A model generated the notes under the pieces. The model was not told where the DNA came from, searched no databases, and worked only from the letters and a program-made list of their open reading frames with translations. Both the position numbers and the translations under genes were made by a program. DNA of 64,000 nucleotides from JABCYV01 sp035512155 (GTDB lineage: Bacteria; Acidobacteriota; Terriglobia; Terriglobales; Acidobacteriaceae). Below, one piece after another: positions 32,568 to 41,777 of the stretch. The stretch covers positions 23,107-87,106 of the forward strand of contig DATKEN010000092.1 of assembly GCA_035512155.1 (NCBI GenBank), written 5' to 3'. Each line of letters begins with the position of its first letter. Position 1 is the stretch's first letter.

Positions 32568-35204
32568 GTGACAAAGGTAACGAGGAATATTCGCGGAGCA
32601 ACACTGTCGATGGCGTATTTGTCGCTGGCGGCAGTGACGCTGAGCTGGACGCAAGAAGCCGTCCGGCCATCCGGAGTGCCCGGTCAAAGCGCATTCCAGA
32701 GAGCGACAGCGTTGCCAGATCATCCGGCTGAAACTCTTTACCGGCAATTGTGCAGCGTTGGTCTGGACAAGTCACGGGTTTATCAGGTCCGCGAGACATC
32801 ATTTGATCGCGCCGCCTTCCACATCACCCTGGAGGATGGAACTATTGCGTTCACCGAAGACGTGGCGGGCCGCGTGACCGGCGCGTTTTTTCAAGGAGAA
32901 GGCGAGATTCTGCTGATTCCTCCCAACCGAGTCGAACGCGCGTCTATGGCTCTGTTTACGGGCGCGGCCATTTTGGAAGAACGATTTGGTACCGCTTACT
33001 TTCGCTTTAATGATGATACTTTCGCTGAACTGCAACCTTCACTGCGGCCCGCAGAAAATGGCGCGGAATTCGTTTCCCGATGGAATGAAACTGCCCACAA
33101 CCTGGCGGAAAGTGACGGACTGCGATTGCTGATGAGCTTCAGTCGGCTTCTCCCTGTCGCGGGGCAAGGACCCAAGCCGCCATCAGCGGCAAGCGACGAA
33201 CAAAAAGACGACCGCATGCTTCACGCGCGCGTGCAGGGAGTGAAGTTGGGCAACTTCGATCTTTACTTCGATTCTGCGGCACCGGAGCAGATGTGGGCCG
33301 GACAATTTAAAACGGTGAAAAGCGACAGCTATTACGACGTGTGGACTTTGTTTTCGCCGTCTTCATCTGCGACACACCAGGACAATTTGAATAGTGTCGT
33401 TGGGGAAGAAGGTAAACCAGACAAGATCAATATTTCGGATTACAAGATCAAGACCGAAGTGAAACCGCCAACCGAACTTAGTGTCGACGCAACCCTGGAA
33501 ATGGAAGTGCGCCAGGGAGGGCAGCGTGCGGTTTTGTTTGAGTTGTCGAGGTTCCTCCAGATTAAAGCAGTGGAGACCAACGGGCATGCTTTGGAGTTCA
33601 TCCACAACCAGGCGCTGGAGGGCACGCAGCTGGAGCGCCGTGGCAACGATCTGGTTGCTGTGATATTTCCCAGACCACTGGAAACCGGACAGAAGATTCT
33701 TTTGCGCTTCCGCTACGCTGGGGATGTCCTTTCCGAGGCAGGAGGAGGATTGCTCTATGTGGGGGCCCGCGGAACCTGGTATCCGAATCGTGGACTGGCG
33801 ATGTCGAACTTCGATCTCCAGTTTCGCTATCCACCAGGCTGGACGTTAGTTGCGACAGGAAAGCGGCAAGATACGCATCTGCCGGTCGCCAGTGATAATG
33901 GGGGTGCAGCCGCGGAATCGCCATCCAGAGAGCAAGAAACTCGCTGGGTCTCCGATGGTCCTATCCCGCTGGCGGGGTTCAACCTGGGCAAGTATTCTCG
34001 CGCGGCCGCATACGCAGGCGGTGTATTGGTAGAGACTTATGCCGCTTTGCGGATGGAGCGCGAATTTCCGAAAAGCGTAGAGGAGGAAGTTGAGCCGGAA
34101 CCAATGATACCGGGCTTACGCCGACGGCGGCGAACCGTGGTGGCAGCGGGACCTGAACCTTCTCCGGCCCGAAACGCCCAAGCTGTGGCGGAAACTTCGG
34201 CACGCGCCGTCGAGTTCTTCGCCCAGCGTTTCGGCCCATATCCATACAGTCAATTGGCCCTGACGCAAATGCCGGGCGCCCTAAGCCAGGGCTGGCCGGG
34301 GTTAATCTTCCTTTCCAGTTTCTCGTTTCTCACCCCGGCTCAAAAATCCGACCTCCACATGAGTCCAGTGCAAAGAACTCTGAGCAATGCGGTAATCGCC
34401 CACGAGACTGCCCACCAGTGGTGGGGTGACACAGTGGTGTGGAGCGGCTACAGCGATCAATGGATGATGGAAGCTTTGGCCAACTATAGTTCGATGATGC
34501 TGCTAGAGTCGCGAGATCCCGCTCAGTTCCGCGCAGCCATGGAAAGATACCGGGATGAGCTGTTGCAGAAAAATCTAGATGGCGTCCCGTTGATGGAGGC
34601 CGGTCCAGTGACCTTCGGGGCGCGGCTTTCCTGCTCGCATTTCCCGAATGGTTATGATGCCATCAGTTACGGTCGCGGGACTTGGCTTTTCCACATGTTG
34701 CGCCACATGATGCGTGATGCTGAGCGAAAAAGCGCAGTGCACGCCGCCGGCGTCGCGGGATCAGATGCGGCGGATGAGCCTTTCGTGCGCGCACTGCGAA
34801 AGGTCAGGGAACGTTATCAGCGGAAATCGATCAGCACCCGCGAACTACTCCAGGTATTTGAAGAGGAGTTGCCACCCTCCCTCTGGTATGAGGGACGAAA
34901 ATCGCTGGATTGGTTTTACCGTGGATGGGTGAATGGTACGGCGGTTCCGCGGCTCGAATTGGAAGGAGCCAGGTACAGCGATAAGGGTGACTCGACCCTA
35001 GTCAGTGGCACAATTTTGCAGAAGTTCGCTTCCGACGACTTGGTGACGTCGGTTCCGGTCTATGCGGTAGTCTCTAGGAAGACGGTATTGCTGGGACGCG
35101 TGTTCGCAGACGGAGCCGAGACGCAGTTCCACCTCGCTGCCCCCGCAGGCACCCGAAAGGTCGTACTCGATCCTAATCAGACCCTGTTGGTGCGAGTTCG
35201 ATAG
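32568..35204 (+). CDS. M1-family-like metallopeptidase (secreted)
   Basis: 878 residues. A GTG start follows a GAGAGG site and leads into a signal-like stretch (TLSMAYLSLAAVTLSW). The N-terminal half is beta-rich. The catalytic domain has HETAHQWWGD at about residue 612 and the third zinc ligand 18 residues on (WMMEALANY), i.e. HExxH-x18-E. The usual M1 exopeptidase GxMEN loop is replaced by MPGALSQGWPGLIFLSS. It is therefore probably an M1-clan peptidase with altered N-terminal recognition. Substrate is unknown. It diverges from the TPR peptidase. Confidence 0.87.
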   Translation: MTKVTRNIRGATLSMAYLSLAAVTLSWTQEAVRPSGVPGQSAFQRATALPDHPAETLYRQLCSVGLDKSRVYQVRETSFDRAAFHITLEDGTIAFTEDVAGRVTGAFFQGEGEILLIPPNRVERASMALFTGAAILEERFGTAYFRFNDDTFAELQPSLRPAENGAEFVSRWNETAHNLAESDGLRLLMSFSRLLPVAGQGPKPPSAASDEQKDDRMLHARVQGVKLGNFDLYFDSAAPEQMWAGQFKTVKSDSYYDVWTLFSPSSSATHQDNLNSVVGEEGKPDKINISDYKIKTEVKPPTELSVDATLEMEVRQGGQRAVLFELSRFLQIKAVETNGHALEFIHNQALEGTQLERRGNDLVAVIFPRPLETGQKILLRFRYAGDVLSEAGGGLLYVGARGTWYPNRGLAMSNFDLQFRYPPGWTLVATGKRQDTHLPVASDNGGAAAESPSREQETRWVSDGPIPLAGFNLGKYSRAAAYAGGVLVETYAALRMEREFPKSVEEEVEPEPMIPGLRRRRRTVVAAGPEPSPARNAQAVAETSARAVEFFAQRFGPYPYSQLALTQMPGALSQGWPGLIFLSSFSFLTPAQKSDLHMSPVQRTLSNAVIAHETAHQWWGDTVVWSGYSDQWMMEALANYSSMMLLESRDPAQFRAAMERYRDELLQKNLDGVPLMEAGPVTFGARLSCSHFPNGYDAISYGRGTWLFHMLRHMMRDAERKSAVHAAGVAGSDAADEPFVRALRKVRERYQRKSISTRELLQVFEEELPPSLWYEGRKSLDWFYRGWVNGTAVPRLELEGARYSDKGDSTLVSGTILQKFASDDLVTSVPVYAVVSRKTVLLGRVFADGAETQFHLAAPAGTRKVVLDPNQTLLVRVR

Positions 35205-35424
35205 CGGCCTGGCTTAGCGCCACTTCAGGCTGGATTTCCCGAAACTTCACAACGTCCTTCCCGAAACGATATCTATCTCTCTCCTTTGCCATTCCCCAAC
35301 AGTGATCTGCGTTGGCGCTCTGCGTTCTAACCCCTTGCTCATGCACCCCGTGAGCCACACTTATTAAGCCAGGCGTCGGATGGAAGCGGGAGTGCAAAGA
35401 ATCGCGCAAAGCTGGAGGTGAATC
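35205..35424. other. gap without recognisable gene
   Basis: About 220 bp between the peptidase gene and the broken receiver. GGAGGT at 35414-35419 is the ribosome site for the receiver. Nothing else is recognised. Confidence 0.5.
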
Positions 35425-35879
35425 GTGCAATGGATAGAACGTAAGCCAGAGATGAATCAGACAGCGCCTGCCATTGGGAAGGGTGCGGAAAGGGCATGGG
35501 TCCGGGAAACCGTTCTTCTGGTTGAGGATGAGAATTTTGTCCGCGACGTAACTGGCGAAATTCTGCATTCCGCAGGTTATCGCGTCCTGAAAGCTCGAAA
35601 CGCAGACGACGCCATGCGCACATTTCGCCAGTACCGCGACGAAGTGCAGCTTTTGCTCACTGATGTTGTCATGCCCGGCCAAAACGGCTTCAACCTCGCC
35701 CACGATCTCAAAGCCATGACCTCGGGCTGAGAACAATCTTTATCTCCGGCTATCCTGAAAACTCGGTCACCCGCAAAGGGCTCAAACAAACAGGGGTCTT
35801 CTACCTACCCAAACCATTCTCGGCGGAATCTCTGCTACGTCAGGTGAAGCAAGCTCTGGCGAAGACCCACCAGATTTAG
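35425..35879 (+). pseudogene. response-regulator receiver gene broken by a frameshift
   Basis: The first frame (35425-35730, GTG start, GGAGGT 5 nt upstream) encodes TVLLVEDENFVRDVTGEIL and the phospho-acceptor Asp in LLLTDVVMPG, then stops shortly after DLKAM. Shifting frame at about 35719 restores LGLRTIFISGYPENS and the conserved Lys in YLPKPFSAESLL, to TAG 35877-35879. Together this is a complete single receiver domain. The break is consistent with one lost base. No output domain or kinase is adjacent. A sequencing error cannot be excluded. Confidence 0.8.
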
Positions 35880-36028
35880 CTAACACTTAAGTCGCGGGTT
35901 CTGCTACACTATAGGTGCGTTTGATCAGAATCGGTTGTGAGCAGCTTCTTGCAAACCAGCTAGTCCTGCCCTTAGTACCTCCGACTGTTTTCAGCGTAAA
36001 TAAATCGAAAAGGATACAAAGCAACAAA

Positions 36029-36232
36029 ATGGCAGAACAAGGAACAGTAAAGTGGTTTAACGACGCCAAGGGCTACGGCTTTATCAGCCGGCAGAGTGGC
36101 GAAGATGTTTTTGTGCACTTCTCGGCTATCCAGGCAGGCGGTTTCCGCAGCTTGCAGGAGGGGCAGAGTGTGGAGTTCGATGTCACCAAAGGGCCGAAGG
36201 GCTGGCAGGCTGAGAACGTTCGTCCGCTGTAA
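36029..36232 (+). CDS. cold-shock domain protein
   Basis: 67 residues, the standard CspA-type length, from ATG 36029 with AAAAGGA upstream. RNP1 KGYGFI and RNP2 DVFVHF are intact, framed by GTVKWFNDAKG and the VRPL end. It binds single-stranded nucleic acids and acts as an RNA chaperone. The 38 additional upstream codons of the same frame are part of a leader. About 135 nt between a TACACT-like -10 (around 35905) and the ATG form a long leader, as in other csp genes. Confidence 0.93.
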   Translation: MAEQGTVKWFNDAKGYGFISRQSGEDVFVHFSAIQAGGFRSLQEGQSVEFDVTKGPKGWQAENVRPL

Positions 36233-36255
36233 AGCGGCAGCATCTCAATAGGAAC

Positions 36256-36290
36256 GCGTGTCCGCAGCGACAACCAACGCGCGGACACGC
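36256..36290. terminator. 10-bp perfect hairpin after cold-shock gene
   Basis: GCGTGTCCGC (36256-36265) pairs perfectly with GCGGACACGC (36281-36290). It lies 24 bp after the stop codon. No T-tract follows. Confidence 0.45.
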
Positions 36291-36416
36291 CGCCCGAACT
36301 ATCAACGTATCCCCCGATACCACACTCTGAGCGGGGTGCATCTGAAGCAGGACGAGTCCAAACTTTCTTTCGCAATCATCCGCCACAATATCCGAACTTA
36401 TGAGTCCGGAGGGGTC

Positions 36417-36650
36417 ATGGCCGTTGTCAAAGGTAGAGAGACCGCCAAGACCCGCGTGCTGCAATTCGAGAGCGGTCAGAGTTCCGAGGATCGCCACGCA
36501 GGTTGGCGCTATTTTCTGGAGCCAACTGATCTAAGGCCAGGTATGGATCCGCAAGAAGCAACCAATCTCCGCCAGGCGCGGCTTGAGGTTCGCGAATCCC
36601 AGGCTCAGCCGGATCAGATCCCCAATCCCCATCCTTCTCGTCACAGCTAA
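36417..36650 (+). CDS. small hypothetical protein
   Basis: 77 residues. ATG 36417 is chosen because GGAGGGG lies 2-8 nt upstream; a longer reading from GTG 36258 would run through the hairpin behind the cold-shock gene. The protein is soluble and charged: KTRVLQFESGQSSEDRHAGW, then LRPGMDPQEATNLRQARLEV and a His/Pro-rich end. No family is recognised. It stands alone between the cold-shock gene and an oppositely oriented lipoprotein. Confidence 0.55.
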   Translation: MAVVKGRETAKTRVLQFESGQSSEDRHAGWRYFLEPTDLRPGMDPQEATNLRQARLEVRESQAQPDQIPNPHPSRHS

Positions 36651-36664
36651 ACTCGCATCTATTC

Positions 36665-37009
36665 CTACCGACTCTTGGTCTGCTTCATGATGGTTGCGAA
36701 GTTGCGCCCCCCAAAGCTGAACCCTTGGGAGATCACGCCCGTCACAGCCACTTTTGCGCCATTACCGGGGACGCCATAACTCTGGCTGAAAACCCAAATT
36801 GTCCCAGAGCCGTCATCGACCTGAAAAACGCCCGAGCCCATGGCGCCAAAAGAATTCGTCACCTGGCCGGCTACGGTGACCTCCCGATTGGCAAAGCGCC
36901 CCGGATCGAGATTTATTTTCGCGATGCTCGTCCGGGTTGGACAAGCCGCTAGAATCAGACTGCAGACCGCAATTGCCACGACGCTAGAAATCCTGTTCGT
37001 CCATTTCAC
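36665..37009 (-). CDS. small OB-fold-like lipoprotein
   Basis: 114 residues. The signal (ISSVVAIAVCSLILAAC) ends in a lipobox Cys. The mature part has a beta pattern (FANREVTVAGQVTNSFG, GVFQVDDGSGTIWVFSQS, KVAVTGVIS) like bacterial OB-fold proteins of the tRNA_anti/YgiW type. It likely sits in the envelope; function is unknown. It is convergent with the small hypothetical gene and upstream of, but divergent from, the phosphodiesterase-like gene. Confidence 0.75.
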   Translation of the reverse strand: MKWTNRISSVVAIAVCSLILAACPTRTSIAKINLDPGRFANREVTVAGQVTNSFGAMGSGVFQVDDGSGTIWVFSQSYGVPGNGAKVAVTGVISQGFSFGGRNFATIMKQTKSR

Positions 37010-37193
37010 GACATAATCCTCCCAGGATCGTAAGGGGTAAAATCAAGCAAAGATTCTAGGGGTGAAACATGAACCCGGCGGATAACGTAGTCCCTTACTC
37101 ATGAAAGCTGGAAATTCACCCGAAATCGACAATAACACCAATCCTTCAGGTTGGATGCAGCCCTGAACTGTGCCGGTGGCCCCGCTTTGCGGG

Positions 37194-37199
37194 AGTATA
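37194..37199 (+). promoter_or_regulatory. -10 TATAAT before the AlkP-superfamily gene
   Basis: A perfect TATAAT lies 51 nt before the ATG at 37251, within GGGAGTATAATTGC. The -35 is weak. Confidence 0.4.
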
Positions 37200-37250
37200 A
37201 TTGCACAACCTTTAGAAACGCTGACTTTTCGCAATTGACGAGGTTTCCCC

Positions 37251-38477
37251 ATGGTTTTCTTGAAGCGCCCCCTAAACTTCCTTCTGTTCTGCTTGCTGAC
37301 CCTTCCCCTATTCGGACAGGCCCAGAGCACCCCCAAGCCCAGGCCCCACGTAGTAGTGGTGGGTGTCAACGGGATGGAACTGGACGTGATTCGTCCGCTG
37401 CTGTTGAAAGGCGAAATGCCCAACTTAGCGCGGGTCATCAAGAGTGGCGCTTACGGCAAGTTGCGCACCGTTTCCGCTCCGAATTGCCCGCGGGTTTATA
37501 GCACGCTCTTCACCAGCACCAAGCCCGAAGAACACGGCGTCAGCGGCTTCATCGTGGGCGGAATCACGGCGAATACCAATATGCTGAAGGAAGAGCCCAT
37601 CTGGTCGATTCTCTCCAAAAGCGGCGTAACTGTTGGTATGGCCAATGTTCCCGCGACATTTCCGGTGATGCCGGTCAACGGCTACATGGTTAGCGGCATG
37701 CTGACCCGTGGCAAAAATTGTGAGGATGGTGTGCTTTGTGCTCCCAAGCTCTCCGAAGTGGAGGGTGGAGATGCGGTTTACCCTGCCGCGATGAAAGCGG
37801 AGTTGCTGAAGAATGTGGGCGACTTTTACATCGATTGTGAACGCATGCCCTCGGCTGAGCAGTTGAGAGGAAACGAGAACGCGGTCATTGATGCCTGGCT
37901 GAAGAAGGTTCAGTTAATACGCGATCAACAAACCCAACTTTTCGATTACGTGCTGAACACACATCCCACGGAATTCACCTGGCTGGCACAATCCTGCGAA
38001 GATCGCACTGGGCACTGGCTCTATCCCATCGCTCCTTACAATGTCGGCTACAACCCTAAGATCAATGCGGTTCGCACCGATGCGTTCCCCGACCAGTACA
38101 TCGCCTTCGACAAAGTATTGGGCACGATCCTGAAGCATGTGGACGACAACACCTATGTGTTCATCGTGTCGGATCATGGCATCAAGCCGCTGCGCGAGTT
38201 CGAAGAAACCGATCCTCACGCCCACATGGACCACGAGAAAACGACACCGGTAATTGCCAAGCATGACTTTGCCGATGGCGACGACGTACCAGGCTCGTTC
38301 TTCGCCATGGGGCCCGGGATCAAGCACGACCTGCGCCTGATGGGATTCGAAGCTTCGGTGTATGACCTCGCGCCCACCATTCTGCACATCTACGGTATCG
38401 AGGAGCCGAAACAGATGCGCGGGCGTGTGCTGAGCGAGATCTTCGAAAACCCGGGCAGCAAAGTGGCACAGAAGTAA
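37251..38477 (+). CDS. secreted AlkP-superfamily phosphodiesterase-like protein
   Basis: 408 residues with a signal peptide (FLLFCLLTLPLFGQAQS). The fold matches type I phosphodiesterase/nucleotide pyrophosphatase: PNLARVIKSGAYGKL, TSTKPEEHGVSGF, a late metal site VSDHGIKPL and a C-terminal APTILHIYGI. The first metal-ligand position, usually Asp in V-G-x-D-G, reads VGVNGME here, and the nucleophile loop is APNCPRVYSTL. Activity may be altered or lost. It is probably periplasmic. Confidence 0.8.
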   Translation: MVFLKRPLNFLLFCLLTLPLFGQAQSTPKPRPHVVVVGVNGMELDVIRPLLLKGEMPNLARVIKSGAYGKLRTVSAPNCPRVYSTLFTSTKPEEHGVSGFIVGGITANTNMLKEEPIWSILSKSGVTVGMANVPATFPVMPVNGYMVSGMLTRGKNCEDGVLCAPKLSEVEGGDAVYPAAMKAELLKNVGDFYIDCERMPSAEQLRGNENAVIDAWLKKVQLIRDQQTQLFDYVLNTHPTEFTWLAQSCEDRTGHWLYPIAPYNVGYNPKINAVRTDAFPDQYIAFDKVLGTILKHVDDNTYVFIVSDHGIKPLREFEETDPHAHMDHEKTTPVIAKHDFADGDDVPGSFFAMGPGIKHDLRLMGFEASVYDLAPTILHIYGIEEPKQMRGRVLSEIFENPGSKVAQK

Positions 38478-38494
38478 GTAAACGGCACACCGCG

Positions 38495-38566
38495 CGAGAT
38501 CCCCTTCGACTTCGCTCAGGGCAGGCTCTCGCTGCGCCTGATGAAAACGGCTGCGCTCGGGATGAC
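38495..38566. repeat. palindromic repeat copy between AlkP-like and DinB genes
   Basis: CCCCTTCGACTTCGCTCAGG (38501-38520) is followed by GCGCTCGGGATGAC ending at about 38566. This copy matches the uvrD arms and the 21.0-21.3 kb repeats. Confidence 0.6.
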
Positions 38567-38674
38567 GCAAAGGCAAATTGTTGATGTTTCCTCTTTGAGT
38601 GGCCGCTTTAACTGGTCGGGAGATCCAATTTCTGCGTTTATCGCTTATCTAAATGCCAGGTTCAGGAGAAAACC

Positions 38675-39196
38675 ATGCAGGAAACACCGCAACAGTACAC
38701 CCAACGCATGCTCAGCCACAGTGCCGGCAAGGACCCTGTGCGCTTGCAACAAGCGGCTCCGAAGAAACTCGCGGCCCTGACTAAGCGGCTTAGCAAAAAG
38801 CACCTCACTCGCCGGCCTGCGCCCGGAAAATGGTCGATCGCGGAGATTCTGGCTCATCTGGCGGACGCGGAGCTGGTTATAGGTTGGCGAATGCGGCTCA
38901 TCCTGGGCGCCAACGGTACTCCCATCCAGGCTTTCGATCAGGACGTGTGGGCGGAAACTTTCAAGTATGCCCGGCGCGATCCCAAGACCTCGCTCGAGAC
39001 TTTTCGGGTGCTGAGGGAAAACAACATCAGAGTCTTGAAGTCCGTTCCAAGGAGTTCATGGCAAAACTACGGCATGCACCAGGAACGAGGGCAGGAGACC
39101 GTGGACCACATTGTGCGCATGATCGCTGGTCATGATTTGAATCACCTGCAGCAGGTAGAGAAGATAGCGAAGGAGAGTCGGAAGAGCCGTCGGTAA
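38675..39196 (+). CDS. DinB-family protein (copy 1)
   Basis: 173 residues. The four-helix DinB fold is recognisable from WSIAEILAHLADAELVIGWR and HIVRMIAGHDLNHLQQVEKI; the His residues form the usual metal triad. AGGAGAAAACC precedes the ATG. DinB/YfiT-type proteins include metal-dependent thiol transferases and damage-inducible proteins; the substrate here is unknown. A second, unrelated-looking DinB gene lies 2.1 kb downstream. Confidence 0.87.
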   Translation: MQETPQQYTQRMLSHSAGKDPVRLQQAAPKKLAALTKRLSKKHLTRRPAPGKWSIAEILAHLADAELVIGWRMRLILGANGTPIQAFDQDVWAETFKYARRDPKTSLETFRVLRENNIRVLKSVPRSSWQNYGMHQERGQETVDHIVRMIAGHDLNHLQQVEKIAKESRKSRR

Positions 39197-39225
39197 CTCC
39201 CCGTTAGCCTGTCCAAAATTCCTTG

Positions 39226-41190
39226 TTACCGTGGCTTCTTCTTCCGTAGGAGGTTGGCTCGATCCTGGGCGCGCTGTGCCTCTTGTTTGTTGCCCACCCC
39301 AGAATAAGCCTGCCCCAGGAGCTCAAATACTTCGGCATTACCCGGCTGCGACTTCGCCAGTGGTTCGAGTTGCTTAATCGCATCTGCGAACGCGCCCTCG
39401 CCGATGTGCGCCTTCGCCACGCCGATTTGTGCCTCAACACTTTTCGGCTCTAGCAGAAGCGCGGCCTCAAATTGGTCTTCCGCCGCTTTTGGGTCCTTGA
39501 GGCCCAGATAAACCTGGCCTAGCAGCAAGCGGGCGGGAAATTGTCCTGGAGTACTCTTCAGACTTGCTTCCAGCGCGTCGCGAGCGCCGGCCAGATCGCC
39601 GGTTTTCTCCAAAGCGTGACCCTCTTGGAATGCAGCGGCAGCGTCCTCCGGCCGAACCTCACGAGCGCGCTTAAGATGCTCGGCTGCCTTTGCATAATCG
39701 CCCGCCTTAAGCTCCAGCTCTCCTAATTGCCGCACTGCCGTCGGAGACTTGGGATCAAGCTGGAGCACTCTTTCCAGCGCGGCACGCGCTTCGTCAGGAC
39801 GATTGTCCTCAGAAGCGATCATCGCAGTGTGCAGCAGGTTCTGCTCCTCAATCTTGTCCTTGGGATCGGCCAATAGCGACGGCTCGGGGACATTAGTGGA
39901 ACTGCCGACATCGGCGCGACCCAAGTAGCCCAAGGCTTTTAGCTCGTCGATCGTGCCCTGTCCGACCGATCCCGCGGAAGGGGCCGGGGCAGGCATGTTG
40001 GCCCGCAGGTCCGCCAACATCCCGCGAAACTTCTGCACGGTTGTGTCCCACGGCTGATAGTTGTTGGTCAGCTCCTTAGCATCTGAATGCAGATCGTAAA
40101 GTTCGGGGCGGGGCGCTTCGATGAACTTGAATCCCTCCGCACGCACCGAGCGCAGCGGAGCCCAGCCGAAGCGCTGAGGATAATCTGTTTCCCCGAACGC
40201 GGTTCGCGAGGCTGGGTGCTCGCCGCCGAAGTACGGCCACAACGATTCCCCATCCAGGCGCGCGGGCGCTGGCAGGCTTAAAAGATCAATCACAGTCGGG
40301 AAGATATCGATGGTGCGGACCTGGGCATCGACCACCCTGCCAGCACTACCGTTCCCCGGCAATTTCACAATCAGGGGGACATGCGTAGTCGAGTCGTAGA
40401 GAAATATGCCGTGCGTGTCTTCGTGATGCTCGCCCAGCCCCTCGCCGTGGTCTCCGACCACAACGATGAGCGCATTTTCATACCATCCGAGCTTTTTTAG
40501 ATAATCAACAAACTTTCCTAACGCCGAATCCGCGTAGGCAATTTCGCCGTCATACAGGCGGTCTTTATAAAGCTGCGAATAAGGGGGCGGCGGCTCGTAG
40601 GGATCGTGCGGGTCATAGAGATGCACCCACACAAAATGCGGGCCCATGGGATGAGTGCTTAACCAGGTTTCGGCATGCTGAACCACTTCCATACCGCGGC
40701 GTTCCACTCGTCCCCAACGCGATTTCGTCCCGGGATGCTCCGGGAAGTTGTCATAGAAATCGAATCCACGGTCCAATCCGGGGGCGAGTGTCTTGCTGTC
40801 GAGAATAACCGCGCCAATAAATGCGGCAGTGTGGTATCCCTTCCTCTTCAGTAACTCCGCCCACGTCGGATGGGTAGCCGCCAATGGCACAGCGAAATCG
40901 GTGACTCCATGTGTGCTCGGGAGAAGCCCTGTCAGTATGGTCGCATGCGAAGTGTTGGTGATAGGGCTGGGCGTAAAGGCCTGTGCGAAGCGAATTCCGT
41001 TTTTTGCCAGGCTGTCGAGTGTGGGTGTCTGGATCTGGGTATACCCGTAGCAGTGAACGTGGTCAGCGCGAAGGGTATCAATCGTAATCAGGAAAACGTT
41101 GAGCTGAGATGCCCTCTTGTGTGCTGGTCCCTCTGGGAAAACGGCCGCAGAGAAAATGCAGCACACGATTGCGACCCGAACCACCTTCAT
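39226..41190 (-). CDS. sulfatase-fold protein with C-terminal TPR repeats
   Basis: 654 residues from ATG 41190 (a TAGTCT ends 8 nt upstream; ATG 41208 is an alternative). A signal peptide precedes NVFLITIDTLRADHVHCYGY and metal-site VVGDHGEGLGEH. The FGE-modified CxPxR nucleophile motif is absent: the segment is ITNTSHATILTGLLPSTHGV. From about residue 440 the C-terminal region has four to six TPR units (KAAEDQFEAALLLEPKSVEA, etc.). This belongs to a non-FGE sulfatase-like group, and the TPRs suggest partner binding. The product is probably periplasmic. It diverges from the second DinB gene. Confidence 0.88.
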   Translation of the reverse strand: MKVVRVAIVCCIFSAAVFPEGPAHKRASQLNVFLITIDTLRADHVHCYGYTQIQTPTLDSLAKNGIRFAQAFTPSPITNTSHATILTGLLPSTHGVTDFAVPLAATHPTWAELLKRKGYHTAAFIGAVILDSKTLAPGLDRGFDFYDNFPEHPGTKSRWGRVERRGMEVVQHAETWLSTHPMGPHFVWVHLYDPHDPYEPPPPYSQLYKDRLYDGEIAYADSALGKFVDYLKKLGWYENALIVVVGDHGEGLGEHHEDTHGIFLYDSTTHVPLIVKLPGNGSAGRVVDAQVRTIDIFPTVIDLLSLPAPARLDGESLWPYFGGEHPASRTAFGETDYPQRFGWAPLRSVRAEGFKFIEAPRPELYDLHSDAKELTNNYQPWDTTVQKFRGMLADLRANMPAPAPSAGSVGQGTIDELKALGYLGRADVGSSTNVPEPSLLADPKDKIEEQNLLHTAMIASEDNRPDEARAALERVLQLDPKSPTAVRQLGELELKAGDYAKAAEHLKRAREVRPEDAAAAFQEGHALEKTGDLAGARDALEASLKSTPGQFPARLLLGQVYLGLKDPKAAEDQFEAALLLEPKSVEAQIGVAKAHIGEGAFADAIKQLEPLAKSQPGNAEVFELLGQAYSGVGNKQEAQRAQDRANLLRKKKPR

Positions 41191-41295
41191 GGAGTTCGAG
41201 ACTAGCATAATTGTCGCCGGGCTTTGCCGTTCAGTGAAGTTCCGTTTAGAGTAGTCGGTTCCGCTAGAGTGCAGTTGTCTCCGGAGAACGCCGTC

Positions 41296-41766
41296 ATGAA
41301 TAGAATCGAACAACTCCGTCGCCTCTTCGCTTACGACGAGTGGGCCAATCGCGAAGTGCTAGCGTCGTTGCGCCCGGCGGAACCTGTGCCCGCGCGTTCG
41401 CTGAAGCTTCTAGCGCACATTCTCTCTGCGGAGAGACTTTGGTGGGAGCGCATAGAGCAGCAAAAGCAGACGTTACCAGTCTGGCCTGGTTTCACGCTGG
41501 CGCAGTCCGAGGCCGAAATCGCCGAAATATCCGTCCGCTGGAAGGAATACCTCGACAAAATAAACGAGCCTGATCTGACGCGTGTGGTCAACTACAAAAA
41601 CAGCAAGGGAGAGAACTGGAGTAGCCGAGAGGATGACATATTGCAGCATGTCATCATGCACTCAGCCCATCATCGCGGCCAGATTGCGAGTGACATGCGG
41701 GCCGCCGGATTTACGCCTGCCTACATTGACTTTATTCACGCAGTCCGACAGGGACTGGTGGAATAA
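41296..41766 (+). CDS. DinB-family protein (copy 2)
   Basis: 156 residues from ATG 41296, GGAG upstream; the 24 preceding in-frame codons are not conserved. The LRRLFAYDEWANREVL start, LLAHILSAERLWWERI and ILQHVIMHSAHHRGQI end match the DinB/DUF664 family with its metal-binding His residues. Function is unknown (possible thiol transferase). It is distinct in sequence from the copy at 38.7 kb. The methyltransferase-like gene starts 11 bp later. Confidence 0.88.
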   Translation: MNRIEQLRRLFAYDEWANREVLASLRPAEPVPARSLKLLAHILSAERLWWERIEQQKQTLPVWPGFTLAQSEAEIAEISVRWKEYLDKINEPDLTRVVNYKNSKGENWSSREDDILQHVIMHSAHHRGQIASDMRAAGFTPAYIDFIHAVRQGLVE

Positions 41767-41777
41767 TCGCATCCACG

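Noticed and set aside
35915..36028. N-terminal extension of the cold-shock protein frame
   Set aside because: The 38 extra codons are not csp-like; the ATG at 36029 has a ribosome site and the family N-terminus.
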